From: Selaginella moellendorffii
Lineage: Eukaryota > Streptophyta > Lycopodiopsida > Selaginellales > Selaginellaceae
NCBI RefSeq assembly: GCF_000143415.4
Contig: NW_003314423.1
Coordinates: 77,158-141,157 of the forward strand
Direction: 5' to 3'
Length of the DNA stretch: 64,000 nt
Part shown: piece by piece, positions 1 through 10,334 of the stretch
How positions within the stretch are numbered: the stretch's first letter is position 1
How the letters are laid out: every line of letters begins with the position of its first letter
The notes under the pieces: generated by a model
The model's input: only the letters and a program-made list of their open reading frames with translations
Database searches by the model: none
What the model was told of the DNA's origin: nothing
Program-made: the position numbers and the translations under genes

Positions 1-560
1 CTCGCCAATCTCATCATGGCAAATGTGGTAGGCGCGAGCGGTTTTTTCACTCCCTGCCCTCGCCCAATCTCTTCTCCTAGAATATCGTCATCTCGGTGTG
101 TGCCGCGAATGGGGATTTCTTCGAGGCCATGCGCCTCTTCCACGCCATGCCCGAAAAGATCCAAATCGCAGCCACTATGATGATCCATGTCTATACAGAG
201 CTTGGCCACATAGACGAAGCAAGGTCTATTTTTGAGAATTTGCCACGGCGAGATCCAGTATCCTGGACTCGCCTGCTCAAGCATATGCCACACAGGGGCG
301 TCCACTTGTCAAAACTTTTTTTTGACAAGATGCCCGAGTGGGATGTGGTGTCATCCACGGCAGCGATGGGCACCGAAACGCAAAAGTTATGTTATGTCCG
401 AGAGAGATTCATGGCAATGGTGGCGGACGACGTTGCAGCACTACTGCTGCCTGAGGGCGGGGAGGCTGCGCGATGCGGAGGAGCTCATTCACTCGATGCC
501 ATTCATGCCCAAGGAGGTGGCACTCTTGTCAGCGTCAGGAAACGACACTGATTTGGTGCG
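1..560 (+). pseudogene. Decayed PPR gene fragment (left copy)
   Basis: PPR-type text is readable (VSWTRLLK, FEAMRLFHAMPEK, ARSIFENLPRRDPVSW) but no complete frame exists. The order matches the other broken PPR copy at 4168-5560: bases 1-300 match about 4285-4575, then the text jumps to the part matching about 5330-5520, so the middle is lost. The end keeps the helix text EELIHSMPFMP, typical of the last PPR motifs before an E domain. Live PPR proteins of this class bind organelle RNA; this fragment should not make one. Confidence 0.75.
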
Positions 561-647
561 TGGGCGTCACACAGCGCAGGATGTCATGAGAGGATCAAAC
601 CGCAAGACTCTGCATCGTTCAACCTCTGCATGTTTCTTCAATTTTAT

Positions 648-716
648 GCTGTTTCCGGGGACTAACCCGGGTCGTCTGCGTGACAGGCGGAAATACTCAC
701 CACTATACTGTAATCT
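648..716 (-). pseudogene. tRNA-Asp pseudogene
   Basis: On the minus strand this is a recognisable copy of the tRNA-Asp at 5660-5731. The D-arm, anticodon arm and GTC anticodon region are kept. The T-loop has lost bases, and the acceptor stem no longer pairs well. It sits at the same place relative to the PPR remnants as the live gene, so it travelled with the duplicated block. Confidence 0.75.
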
Positions 717-779
717 TGATTATCAGGGTTAAAACTAATCTAGAATGTATATCTGATAACGTGTTTGTAGTCCGTCTCC

Positions 780-1358
780 TTTGTGATGAGCCTCTTGCTA
801 GTGCGCTGCAATCTTTCATTTGGATCCCTTGATCTCTTTTGCAATGAATCCCTTGCTCCTGGCACTCACAGCACCAAAAGAGGCAATGAATGACAAGCAG
901 GCAATGGATGAGCATGAGCTTTTGCTTCGTTTGCAGTCGTGCAGGGATCTACGGGCAGCCAAGGCGCTCCACGCCCGCGCTCAATCGATCACCCGCCCTG
1001 ATGATACATTCCTTCTCAACCATGTCATCCAGATCTATGGCAACTGCGGTGACAACTACCATGCACAGCTCGTCTTTGATGCCATCGAGCCCAAGGATTC
1101 CTTCTCCTGGGATTTCATGCTCATTGCCTAGGCACGCAGCTCCTAGTTGTGAGAGGCCAAGGCCTTGTTAGGTGGAATCTCGTTGCCTGGAACGCTATGG
1201 TGTGCCTGTATGCCCAAACTGGGCATTTGGAGGGCGCAAAGAACCTCTTTGATGAGATGCAAAGCTACAACCTTGTATCCTTAAATGCCTTGATGTTTGC
1301 TTATGCTATCAATGGCCACACAAAAAAGGCTAAACAGCTGTTTGATTCTATGCCTTAA
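780..1358 (+). pseudogene. Decayed PPR gene fragment, copy of the start of the 6298 gene
   Basis: The text DELLLRLQSC...LHARA...FLLNHVIQ...FDAIEPKDSFSWDFMLIA closely follows the N-terminus of the PPR gene at 6298-7881 and continues to about its residue 160 (KAKQLFDSMP). A TAG follows FMLIA at about 1129, a frame shift follows, and the copy stops with MP and TAA near 1356. About 330 bp present upstream of the intact gene (roughly 5955-6278) is missing here. No protein of this class would result. Confidence 0.8.
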
Positions 1359-3035
1359 AGAAGCTAATGGAGTAGCCAACTCCAAATACAATTTCCACAT
1401 TCTCATTCTATTATCTAGATTTATACAACATTTGTGAATGCATATATATCATATAATGACTATATAGGTTTCTTCTGTGGTGGTTTCAATACCTTTTATA
1501 GCAATTTATACAATATATAGACCTTTAATTTTAATTGTGTTAAAAATGATATAAATATTTACCTCTGGAACTACTAAAGCTATAGTTAGTTTCTTTGCCA
1601 GAACTACAATATGAATTTCAATATGTAACATTGTAATTGTATTAATGTCTTTTAAAACCATATTGAAAAGTATATAAATATTTATCACAAATTTTATTGA
1701 AGTTACAGGTGGTTTCTCCAACAAAATAATGACCTCATTAAAGTGTAATTATTTATTAATCACAAATTAAAGTTACTCATTTTTTGCAAAATTTTATTAG
1801 TTTAGAAAATATATAAAACTTAAAAGTAATATATCATTTTTCCTTTGTCATTTGCACTTAGTTTCATATATTCATTAAATTCTTTGGCGTGTAATTCCAT
1901 TTTCTCCTCCAATTGTTTTTTTATATTCATAGTTTTTTTATATATAGCAAGTTCATAAAAATATTAAAGTATCTCAAGAGTGATATGATAGTGTACTCAC
2001 TCTAGCCATTGTAACTCTTATTAAATTTGTTGTTATAATTTACAGTTTTAATATAAGATTTTAACCAATAAATATCCTTCTATACTTGAAAGCAATTACA
2101 AAGATTATATAGTTTTAATTTAGAAAGTTTATACTTTAGTTTTTAGCAATTGAGAAAATTTGTGAAATCTTAACCACCTTGCTAATGAATGACATGTCCA
2201 AACCATTCAATGACTTTGATTTTAACAAATATGTTTTATAAAAATGTTTTTCATGTTGTTTTTTATCCATTTGCATTAGATTCTTAAATCCTGGAATATG
2301 TAAAATTGTATTATAGTTTCATTTAGCAAGTGCTCATACTTGCCCAAACCCTTCACCATCTACTTAACTTTTTTAAAACATTATTATAAACTAAGTTTTT
2401 GCTTAGTAATATGGTAGCTATAGTCACTCAATTTTTTGACCATATAAGCATTCAATGAGTAACTAGATATAGTTAAAATATGCATCATTGTAATTCAAAA
2501 ACACTTGCAAAAGCTCATGTTACAAGTTATTTCCCTTTAGTGGTGCATAGAATCCTTTCTTATGCATTTTCTTACCATTAGTATTTTGTATCATATGACA
2601 CTTCAGTGATGCTTGAGTAAAAAACCACCATTTATTGAAGGGAGATTCCTCATCTAAAACACTTCCACAGTTTTTGATTTGCATTTGAGTTGAGCAAAAG
2701 TTCACTCTTTATATTGTTAATCTAAAAGTCAGTACAATCCATATGATTTTTACTAAAAGTAAAAACTATACAATTTTTTACCTGATGCAAGATTCTTCAT
2801 CACTCTACAAGTCTTTATTGCATCCCCACCATATGTGCCAAGTTCTAGAAACTTTTCATGCTTGACCTTAAGTAGATCCTCACTAATATAATTAAATGCC
2901 AACAACACACAACAAATCATTTAGATTTGACCTACATAGCTCTTTAAATCAAATATGAGTCATTGTCATTCTTGTGAATATAAAAAGGGAAGAAATATCA
3001 ATAGAAGAAATAGTGGAAGAAAAACAAAGTAGAAA
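1359..3035. other. AT-rich intergenic stretch
   Basis: About 1.7 kb of strongly AT-rich sequence with long A and T runs. I see no gene, RNA gene, terminal repeat or target-site duplication. It is probably old decayed repeat sequence. Confidence 0.6.
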
Positions 3036-3039
3036 TTTA

Positions 3040-3905
3040 ATTGATAGTGGCATTCATAGCACATAATGCAACTCTTTTTGCTTTTTCTGCCAATCCTCAC
3101 ATAATTAATATAGTCACCTTACTTAATAAAATGCTCTCTAAGCATAATCACTACAAGGGACTATGTCTAAACTCAAAACTGGATATTTCAGCCAAGTGTC
3201 TCGAGGGGGAAATGCTGGTTGAACTGGGAAATTGCACTTCTTTGCAGCTTCTCGAATTGTCAAAGAACAACTTGACGGGAGAAATTCCATGGGAGGCATT
3301 TGAAACGTTGTGCAAGCACAACCTTCAAACCCTTGGAATGGAAAGGAACAAGCTGGTTGGACATATTCCACGTGTACTGCTTGAGAACTGCACAAAGCTG
3401 GAGCGGGAATAACTTTCTCGAAGGCACCAGCATTGACGTGAATAAGCTTCCATCATTGAAGATTCTCTCACTCACATCTTGGAGGCAGATTTACTTTGCT
3501 TCCCTCTGGCAACACTAGCTTGGAGTTGATTGATCTCAATGAAGGAGTCTTGCCAGATTTCACTTGGAGCATGAAACAGTTGCAAGTGTTGGATGTTTCC
3601 GACAAACACTTCCATGGAGAGCTTCCTGTCAATTCATTAAGCCATCTCGAGGGTTTCAAAGTCTGAGAATGATGGGGATGGGGATCGCCTTTACCAAGAG
3701 TTGTTCCTGCAAATCAAAGGACGAGAGGATATGGGCTATAAATATGTTTTGAGGACGACTACTCTGCTGGACTTGTCATCCAACTCCTTCAGTTCAACAC
3801 ATTCGTCAACTCGAGCTATATTGGGAATCCAAACTTGTGTGGAAGGCCGCTGAGCAAAGCATGCTCAACAAAGAGTTGTCAATGCAGATAGCCAAGAGGC
3901 AAGAT
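3040..3905 (+). pseudogene. Receptor-like LRR protein pseudogene
   Basis: Leucine-rich repeats are readable from about 3200 (LGNCTSLQLLELSKNNLTGEIP, then LQTLGMERNKLVGHIP), and further repeats appear after shifts of frame (SLELIDL, MKQLQVLDVSD, TTTLLDLSSNSF). Near 3828 comes YIGNPNLCGRPLSKAC, the usual capping text just before the membrane span of LRR receptor-like kinases and proteins. A stop at 3410 and several frameshifts break it, and no kinase domain follows. Bases about 3950-4010 resemble 3090-3140, so a second copy may once have begun there. Confidence 0.8.
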
Positions 3906-4167
3906 CTGGATGGTGGGACGAGTTAGCATTTGGAATTAATTAGCTTCTTTTTGCACGTAATTAGTATGGTCAGCCTTGCTTAATAAGATGCTCACGAAGC
4001 ACAGGGGGATTGTTCATGCCAGCTTTTGTGAATGACCGCCACAAAAATAGTCTTTTCTCCTTTTCCTTTCGTTTGGTCTTTGCACCGTGTAACGAGAAGG
4101 ATGACTGGGAAGGTCAACCTTCTTATATACTTTATATCTTGTGAAGTTCCATGGCTACTTATGATCG

Positions 4168-5560
4168 ATGAACGCGGCCGCCTATGTCCGGCTCATCAAA
4201 TCCTACACCGTCTCTCGCGATCTCGTCGTCCACGCCCAGATCCTCCACTCCCATCTCGCCACCAACACCTTTCTCGCCAATCCGGTAGCCTGGGCGATGC
4301 GCGAGCGGTTTTTCACTCCCTGCCCTCGCCCAATCTCTTCTCCTGGAATATCATCATCTCGGCGTGTGCCGCGAATGGGGATTTCTTCGAGGCCATGCGC
4401 CTCTTCCACGCCATGCCCGAAAAGACCCAAATCGCAGCCACTGTGATGATCCGTGTCTATACAGAGCTTGGCCACATAGGAGAAGCAAGGTCTATTTTTG
4501 AGGATTTGCCACGGCGAGATCCAGTATCCTGGACTTGCCTGCTTCAAGCATATGCCACACAGGGGCATCCACTGCTGGAAAAACTGACGCAAAAGTTATG
4601 TTGATCGTATGTCAAGATGCAAGCGAAAGAGGTTTTTGCCTCGATGCGCTAGAGGGATGAGCGGCCTGGAACGCGATGACCCAGGCGGATCAGGCCAAGG
4701 AGCTCTTCGATCGGATGGACCACCAGTGCCGGAACTCCTGGGACACGCTGCTTCAGGAGTTTGTGGCCGATGGAATCGCGCCAAGGATCTGTACGGGGTC
4801 TCACAGTGGACGTTGATGATTCAAGCATTTGCCCAAAGCGGGCATTTGGAGCATGCCAAGGACATCTTCACTCACATGGCACGGAGCGATGTGATTGTGT
4901 GGAATGTTTTTCTGGCCGTGTTCTCGCAGGAGGGCCAATTTCAGTTTGCTACAGGGGTTTTTTGAGCGAAATCCACAGGTAAATCTTGTCTTTTGGGCTG
5001 CAATTGTTGCAGCAAATGCCTAAAACGGGGATCTGGGAAGCGCGAAAGAGCTGCTTGATTGCATGCCCGAAAGCACTGTCTCCGCCTGTAACATCCTTAC
5101 AGGTTCATACGCACAGCACGAAAGGTTGGCGGAGGCGAAATGCCTCTTCGAATGAATGCAGGAAAGAGATACTGTCTCTTGGATGCGCTCACAACAGCAA
5201 ATGCCCACGCGGGGCACCACGCTGCCGTCCAGCTTCTCTTCGCATCGATGCTGCTCGACGGGATCAAGCCGGACGAGCTGACGTTCGTGTGCCTGCTCTC
5301 GTCGGTGGCCTACACGGGCATCGTGGACGAGGTCCGAGAGAGGTCCATGGCAATGGTGGCGGACAATTTCGTGGACGTACTGCTGTCTCATCGCAGCGCT
5401 GGCGAGGGCGGGGAGGCTGCGTGATGCCGAGGAGCTCATTCACTCGATGCCGTTCATGCCCGAGGAGGTGGCGTGGATGACACTCTTGTCAGCTTCAAGA
5501 AACGACACTGATTTGTGCTTGGGCGTCACACAGCGCAGCATGTCATGAGGATCAAACCGC
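4168..5560 (+). pseudogene. PPR gene with multiple frameshifts
   Basis: It starts as an open PPR protein (ATG at 4168, NAAAYVRLIKSYTVSRDLV) and shifts frame at about 4275. It then reads FSWNIIISACAANGDFFEAM, VSWTCLLQAYATQGH, WTLMIQAFAQSGHLEHAKDIF, LLFASMLLDGIKPDELTFVCLL and ELIHSMPFMPEEVAW in different frames, with internal stops. These are tandem 31-35-residue PPR motifs followed by the pre-E region, as in organelle RNA-binding PLS-class proteins. At least five frame changes make it non-functional. It is the better-preserved relative of the fragment at 1-560. Confidence 0.85.
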
Positions 5561-5659
5561 AAGACTCCGCATCGTACGTGCTGCTCTTCAACCTCTGAAA
5601 ATGTAGTAAAAGAGCGAATGAAATAGATTCTTTCGATGGAAAGAGCGAATAAAATTTTA

Positions 5660-5731
5660 CGCCGTTGCCGGGGATCGAACCCGGGTCGTCCGCGTGACAG
5701 GCGGAAATACTCACCACTATACTACAACGAC
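5660..5731 (-). tRNA. tRNA-Asp (GTC)
   Basis: A 72-nt cloverleaf on the minus strand: 7-bp acceptor stem (5725-5731 with 5661-5667, one G-T pair), D-arm with AGTGGT, anticodon GTC in the loop CTGTCAC, T-arm GGTTCGATCC, discriminator G at 5660. A- and B-box promoter sequences are intact. A decayed duplicate lies at 648-716. Confidence 0.95.
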
Positions 5732-5923
5732 TTTTGCTTGTGTAATCTGAACTATCAGGGGTCAAATTAGTCTAGGTTCAAGGAACAAACTGGAATGTTT
5801 ATCTGATAACGTACGGCTGAGCTCTCATTTCAGTAAGACGCGTGTTTGTATCCGTCTCCTTTGCGATGAGTCTCTTGCTAGTACGCTGCAATCTTTCATT
5901 TGGATCCATCGATCTCTTTCGCA

Positions 5924-6232
5924 ATGAATCCCTTGCTCGCGATCGCTCTGGGCGTCCCGGCACTCACAGTGCTCTTCTACCTGTGCAATCGCCTCCACTT
6001 GGCCAGGAGCGCGAAACTGGACGAAGAAGCCAGGAGCATTCTAATGGCACAGCCCCGTGAGCACGCTCCATATCCAAGGCAAGCGCAGTTCTACCAAGAA
6101 GAATGGACTGACGAGGAAGACGATGATTTTGAGGGAGCTGGGCCACTACAAACCTGTATTCCATCCAGGATGTATGTGATCTCACCACAAGAACTTCAAT
6201 GTCGGTGTGGATCTCTCGCAGGTAAGATCTAA
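5924..6232 (+). CDS. Small predicted membrane protein or first exon of one
   Basis: From ATG 5924 the frame gives 102 residues. Residues 3-24 form one hydrophobic segment (LLAIALGVPALTVLFYL), followed by a polar, acidic stretch with EEWTDEEDDDFEG. A good splice donor (CAG, then GTAAGA) lies at about 6220, so this may be only a first exon; I could not place a second exon before the PPR gene at 6298. The same start and first codons are kept in the left copy at about 844, where the rest is deleted. I do not recognise the family. Confidence 0.4.
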   Translation: MNPLLAIALGVPALTVLFYLCNRLHLARSAKLDEEARSILMAQPREHAPYPRQAQFYQEEWTDEEDDDFEGAGPLQTCIPSRMYVISPQELQCRCGSLAGKI

Positions 6233-6297
6233 TTAAGAACCATTCTATTAGAGAATTGAGAGTTTTTTTACCAAGTAGCAACCAAAAGAGGCAATGA

Positions 6298-7881
6298 ATG
6301 ACGAGCAGGCAATGGATGAGCCGGGACGAGCTTTTGCTTCGTTTGCAGTCGTGCAGGGGTCTACGGGCAGCCGAGGCGCTCCACGCCCGCGCTCGATCGA
6401 TCGCCCGCCCTGAGGATACATTCCTCCTCAACCATGTCATCCAGATGTTTGGCAACTGCGGCGCCGCCTACCAAGCACGGCTCGTCTTCGATGCCATCGA
6501 GCCCAAGGATTCCTTTTCCTGGGATTTCATGCTTATTGCCTACTCACGCAGCTCCCGGTTGCCAGAGGCCAAGGCCTTGTTCGATGCGATGCCCGGGTGG
6601 AACCTCGTCTCCTGGAACGTTATGCTGTGCCTGTATGCCCAGAGTGGGCATTTGGAGGGCGCAAAGAACCTCTTTGATGGGATGCAAAGCTACGACCTTA
6701 TATCGTTAAATGCCTTTATGTCTGCTTACGCTATCAATGGCCACACTATAAAGGCTAAAGAGCTGTTTGATTCCATGCCTTTATGGGATATCGTATCGTT
6801 TACAACCATCTTTACGGCTTATGCCCAGAGCAGGCATCATGGAATCAGCGATATTTTGCTTGATTTCATGCCGGAGTGGGATATGGTGTCACTGACAACT
6901 GTGGTATCATCTAGCAATGTTAAGGATGCAGAGAGAGCATTTGATCAAATGCAACAGACGGATGTAGTCTCCTGGAACGCTCTTTTGACGGCATATGCCG
7001 AACATGGTTACCTTTCCCGATGTGAACGGACCTACTTACAAATGCCTGAACACGATACAGTATCACACAATGTTATGTTGGCAGTGTACACGTCTTTTAG
7101 ATGCATTGAAGATGCAAAATGCATCTTTGACGCTATTCCAGCGTTGAGCTTGGCATCTTGGAACACACTTCTTGCCTCATATGCCCAAAGTGGGTATCTG
7201 GATGATGCTGAACGTTTGCTGGAAAACATGCCTGCTCCCGACTGCGTGTCGTGGACAGTAATGCTTTGTGGCTATACCCAGTACGGCCGCCTCCATGACG
7301 CGCTTATCCTCTTCCACGGAATGCCCGAGCGCGATCTCGTCTCTTGGAACGCAGTGTTGTGGGCAATCACGCAGCACGGGGATTTGGATGCTGCGAGAAA
7401 GCTCTTTGACCAATTTCCGACGACGAATCTCGTGTCATGGAGCACTCTCCTCACGGCATACGCACAGAGGGGGCGTACCAAAGACGCGATTCAGCTGTTT
7501 GATGCGATGAAGCTGTGCGAGGAGCCGGACGAGGTGTGCTTCGTTTCGGCGATCTTGGCTTGCAGCCATGACGGCAAGGTCCATGCCGGGAGGGCGTGGT
7601 TCGTGTCCATGGCCTTTGATTTCGAGCTTGAGGCTACCAAGCAGCACTACTGCTGCATGGTGGATTTGCTCGCCCGGGGTGGCTATTTGGACGACTCCAA
7701 GGAGCTCATCCACGACATGCCTTTTGTTCCCGATTTCCTGGAGTGGACGTGCCTTCTGGGGGCCGCCAGGAGCAGCCCTCGCAAAGAAAGCTTGAGAGAA
7801 ATGCGAAGAGCGTTTGATCTGGAGCCGGAGAGTGCTGCATCGTATGTGCTGGTGGCAAACGCTTCCACTCCAATCAAGTGA
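6298..7881 (+). CDS. Pentatricopeptide repeat (PPR) protein, truncated E domain
   Basis: Single-exon 527-residue protein of about 13 tandem PPR motifs, most 31 residues long (short S type), each with the core W/S-N-x-(M/L)-L...Y then A...LFD.MP. Such proteins bind organellar RNA, one motif per base. The C-terminus has the start of an E motif (WTCLLGAARSS...LEPESAASYVLVANAS) and then stops, without the full E or DYW domain that RNA-editing members carry. No clear transit peptide is seen. ATG 6298 is the first in frame; ATG 6316 is possible. The nearby ATG 6294 is out of frame here, whereas the matching ATG of the left copy is in frame. It may be a recently shortened gene. Confidence 0.75.
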   Translation: MTSRQWMSRDELLLRLQSCRGLRAAEALHARARSIARPEDTFLLNHVIQMFGNCGAAYQARLVFDAIEPKDSFSWDFMLIAYSRSSRLPEAKALFDAMPGWNLVSWNVMLCLYAQSGHLEGAKNLFDGMQSYDLISLNAFMSAYAINGHTIKAKELFDSMPLWDIVSFTTIFTAYAQSRHHGISDILLDFMPEWDMVSLTTVVSSSNVKDAERAFDQMQQTDVVSWNALLTAYAEHGYLSRCERTYLQMPEHDTVSHNVMLAVYTSFRCIEDAKCIFDAIPALSLASWNTLLASYAQSGYLDDAERLLENMPAPDCVSWTVMLCGYTQYGRLHDALILFHGMPERDLVSWNAVLWAITQHGDLDAARKLFDQFPTTNLVSWSTLLTAYAQRGRTKDAIQLFDAMKLCEEPDEVCFVSAILACSHDGKVHAGRAWFVSMAFDFELEATKQHYCCMVDLLARGGYLDDSKELIHDMPFVPDFLEWTCLLGAARSSPRKESLREMRRAFDLEPESAASYVLVANASTPIK

Positions 7882-8049
7882 ATTGTCACCAGATGATTTT
7901 GTTTCGCGATCAACACCACTAGCATGCTATTCACCCCGGCTGCTTCATGAGAATGTTAACGCCCAGAGTGCAATGTTGCAACTCCTTGGGATCAGAGATG
8001 GAGTTTGTCCTTGAGCTTGAGCTCGCCATCTCAACACACACATATCTCT

Positions 8050-8450
8050 CTTTGTTCTCTATGACTACATCTTGCTGTCGATTCAAGCATTTACACAAAA
8101 CAGGCATTTTTAAATACCAGCACAATCTTACAGCCGTGTCTGCTGCATTCTTTTCCTTGCTTCCCGAATGGCAAGAAGGTCCACTTAAAACATGGTGATG
8201 GAACTTTATAGACATTTTATATAAAACTGGCCCCCATATTTGCAGCAAATGAATGCCACACTTTGACTGTTTGCATAAGTGCACCAAATCTATATGAAAC
8301 TATAAACCACTAAATTGGTCTTTGACTAAAGTGATAGAGACAACCTCCAGAAACAGCAAATGCCCAGGGAGGGTATCACATCCACAGTTGAAGCATCGAT
8401 GGGTCAAGCCCAACGAGCTGCGTTTCCAGTGGCATCGCTCCTTGAGAACG
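8050..8450 (+). pseudogene. Very decayed PPR remnants
   Basis: Short stretches recall the PPR copies: 8080-8110 resembles the region at 4815-4850 (IQAF.Q...H), and 8350-8445 resembles 5195-5310 (ANA..G.H followed by IK.NELRF). Stops occur in all frames. Nothing else is recognisable in the 7882-8731 interval. Confidence 0.45.
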
Positions 8451-8731
8451 ACTTTTAGTTCTTTCTTTCCAAAAGTAAATGCGATTGAAAGAAGCGTTTA
8501 AGCGAGAGAGCTACAGCGTTTTCTTGACTTGGGCAAATTTCAAACAGGCGTTTCACAGCGATTGAGCCCCGCGCTACGCTCCAAAAGCTCTTGGCGGATA
8601 AGAGACTTCCTTGCTTTGATTATATCCATCCTCTTAATTCTTTGGGCTGCCAATCTTCTTTCTTTTACTCCTCTCGAGCTAAGCAGCAAGCAAAGCGAGC
8701 CATCAGTCATCATCATCCAGAGGATAAATTA

Positions 8732-9148
8732 ATGGATGGTCGCAGCTCCGCTGCCCATCTTGCGACCAAAGGTCTGTGGCTCCTCGTCTTTGCGTGCTTC
8801 GTCTTCGCGGCCTCGGTGCTGGGCTGCCTGTGGCTCTGCTTCCGCCTCCTCGGCCAGCAAGAGATCGACGACGCAATCGCCGCGGAGGGCGACGCCGCCA
8901 TCGCCGCCGCGCGCCGCATCCGAATCCCCACGCTCAATTACTCCGCCCTCGAGATCAAGAGCCCGGCCACCGCCGCCGCCGCCGACTGCTGCCCCATCTG
9001 CCTCGCTCCCTTCCGCGAGGAGCTCGTCAAGAAAATGCCCGTGTGCTGCCACTACTTCCACCCGGGATGCATCGACTTGTGGCTGGATTCGCACACCTCG
9101 TGCCCAGTTTGCCGGGAAGAGCTTCGTCTCGCGTCCGCCGAGCCCTAA
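8732..9148 (+). CDS. ATL-like RING-H2 E3 ubiquitin ligase, gene 1 of the array
   Basis: 138 residues, no intron. One membrane span at about residues 15-38, a linker, then a RING-H2 finger at residues 87-127 with spacing C-x2-C-x14-C-x-H-x2-H-x2-C-x10-C-x2-C and the ATL signature PxC before the first His and W after the fifth ligand Cys. Proteins of this type are membrane-anchored E3 ligases that pass ubiquitin from an E2 to substrates. The GLD-like motif is weak here (RIPTLNYSAL only). The frame is open further upstream, but 8732 is the first ATG that puts the membrane span near the N-terminus. Confidence 0.85.
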   Translation: MDGRSSAAHLATKGLWLLVFACFVFAASVLGCLWLCFRLLGQQEIDDAIAAEGDAAIAAARRIRIPTLNYSALEIKSPATAAAADCCPICLAPFREELVKKMPVCCHYFHPGCIDLWLDSHTSCPVCREELRLASAEP

Positions 9149-9383
9149 AAACAGAGTGCCCGCTTCCCAAGAACCCTAAAAACAGGGGACTCTGTTTGGG
9201 TTGTGACAATGTCTACTGCCACTGACGTGCGGGAGATGAATGGGAACACGATCTCCTCCAGAGATTAAAAAATTGCTCCACAAATTCGCTTGTTTCAAAG
9301 TCAAAACTGCAACTTGGCTGAGGGAAGAGGAGCGAATTCTTCCCTCCTCGCGGGATTGCTCCACTGGTGGCAAGCTGGGAGCC

Positions 9384-9884
9384 ATGGAATCAACGCAATC
9401 GGCACAGGCTCCAGCGAATGGCCATCACCATCGATCGCAGCACAGCACACGCGCCGCCCTCAATCAAATCGGCGCCAAGGGCGGCATCGCCATCGTCGTG
9501 GGATCGCTCTTCGCGGCGGTGGTGAGCATGTGTGTGGTGGCGTTCTGCGTGTGGATGTGGGGCAACAGGGGCGGCAGTGGATCGATCGACCAGGAGCAGC
9601 AGCAGCTGGGCGATCATCATCAGCCGCGAGCAATCGCGTCGCAGGGGCTGAGCAGCAAGGCGATCGACAGGATCCCCAAGGTGAGCTTCGCGACGCTCTT
9701 CCAGATTCGCGGCGCCAGCGACGTGTGCTGCCCGGTGTGCTTGACCGAGTTCCAGGCGTCGGATCACAGCGGCACCATCTGGCTCATCCCCGGCTGCAAC
9801 CATTCCTTCCACTCGGAGTGCATCCAAAAGTGGCTCGCGGCCCACACGTCGTGCCCGGTGTGCCGGGTGACGATCAAAGACTAA
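9384..9884 (+). CDS. ATL-like RING-H2 E3 ubiquitin ligase, gene 2
   Basis: 166 residues from ATG 9384. His/Ser-rich N-terminus, one membrane span at about 33-58, GLD-like motif GLSSKAIDRIPKVSF at 88-102, and a RING-H2 finger at 116-160 with all eight metal ligands. The loop between the second and third ligands has 18 residues, longer than the 14-16 usual in ATLs. The frame is open back to ATG 9240, which would add 48 residues with no membrane or targeting features, so 9384 is preferred. It lies only 235 bp after gene 1 on the same strand, consistent with tandem duplication. Confidence 0.85.
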   Translation: MESTQSAQAPANGHHHRSQHSTRAALNQIGAKGGIAIVVGSLFAAVVSMCVVAFCVWMWGNRGGSGSIDQEQQQLGDHHQPRAIASQGLSSKAIDRIPKVSFATLFQIRGASDVCCPVCLTEFQASDHSGTIWLIPGCNHSFHSECIQKWLAAHTSCPVCRVTIKD

Positions 9885-9938
9885 GATGAAAGAAGATAAA
9901 CCCTAAAGTTTGAAAAGTTTGAACTGAGGAGAAAAGCC

Positions 9939-10010
9939 TGTGGCTGCTGGGATTCGAGCCCAGGTCTCCACGGCCACAACGTGGAATTCTAACCACTAAA
10001 CTACAGCCAC
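9939..10010 (-). tRNA. tRNA-His (GTG)
   Basis: A 72-nt cloverleaf on the minus strand: 7-bp acceptor stem (10004-10010 with 9940-9946), D-arm with AGTGGT, anticodon GTG in loop TTGTGGC, T-arm GGCTCGAATCC, discriminator A. The extra G at position -1 of tRNA-His is added after transcription and is not encoded. Intact internal promoters. Confidence 0.95.
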
Positions 10011-10148
10011 ATTAGTTACTGTGTATGAGTAACTATTGAGATTGGTATGATTTGAATGATAAAATTCTTGACTTAGCTTTACCACAGCACTTTCCTGAAA
10101 AAATGTAGGCATGTTCTAAGCTATTATTTGTATGAAAAACAGGAGAGG

Positions 10149-10334
10149 ATGTTTTGCATGGTTGATTTAGTAGCTATGTTCCTCCTCGAATCTCAATCTC
10201 CAGGCGCTTTGCCCTCTGTGGCCAGCCATCGCAATTTCAGGGTGGCGGTGATTGGGGTTCTATTGATCGCCATTCTGGTTGTCTGTATTGCCTTGGTATG
10301 GGCTTTGGTCCTATTGAGCTGCAAGAAGATGTAA
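10149..10334 (+). CDS. Possible 61-residue membrane protein
   Basis: ATG 10149 opens a short frame whose second half is a strong hydrophobic span (VAVIGVLLIAILVVCIALVWALVLL) followed by SCKKM and TAA. The last codons overlap a good splice donor (AAGAT, then GTAAGT), so it could be a first exon. Its position inside the ATL array and the N-terminal-anchor layout suggest an ATL gene that lost its RING, but no RING text follows. Not recognised otherwise. Confidence 0.3.
   Translation: MFCMVDLVAMFLLESQSPGALPSVASHRNFRVAVIGVLLIAILVVCIALVWALVLLSCKKM

Noticed and set aside
844-900. Reading the left PPR copy as a retrocopy because a 330-bp segment is missing
   Set aside because: The missing piece does not have clean GT-AG ends, flanking non-genic DNA and the tRNA are also copied, and no poly-A tail is seen.
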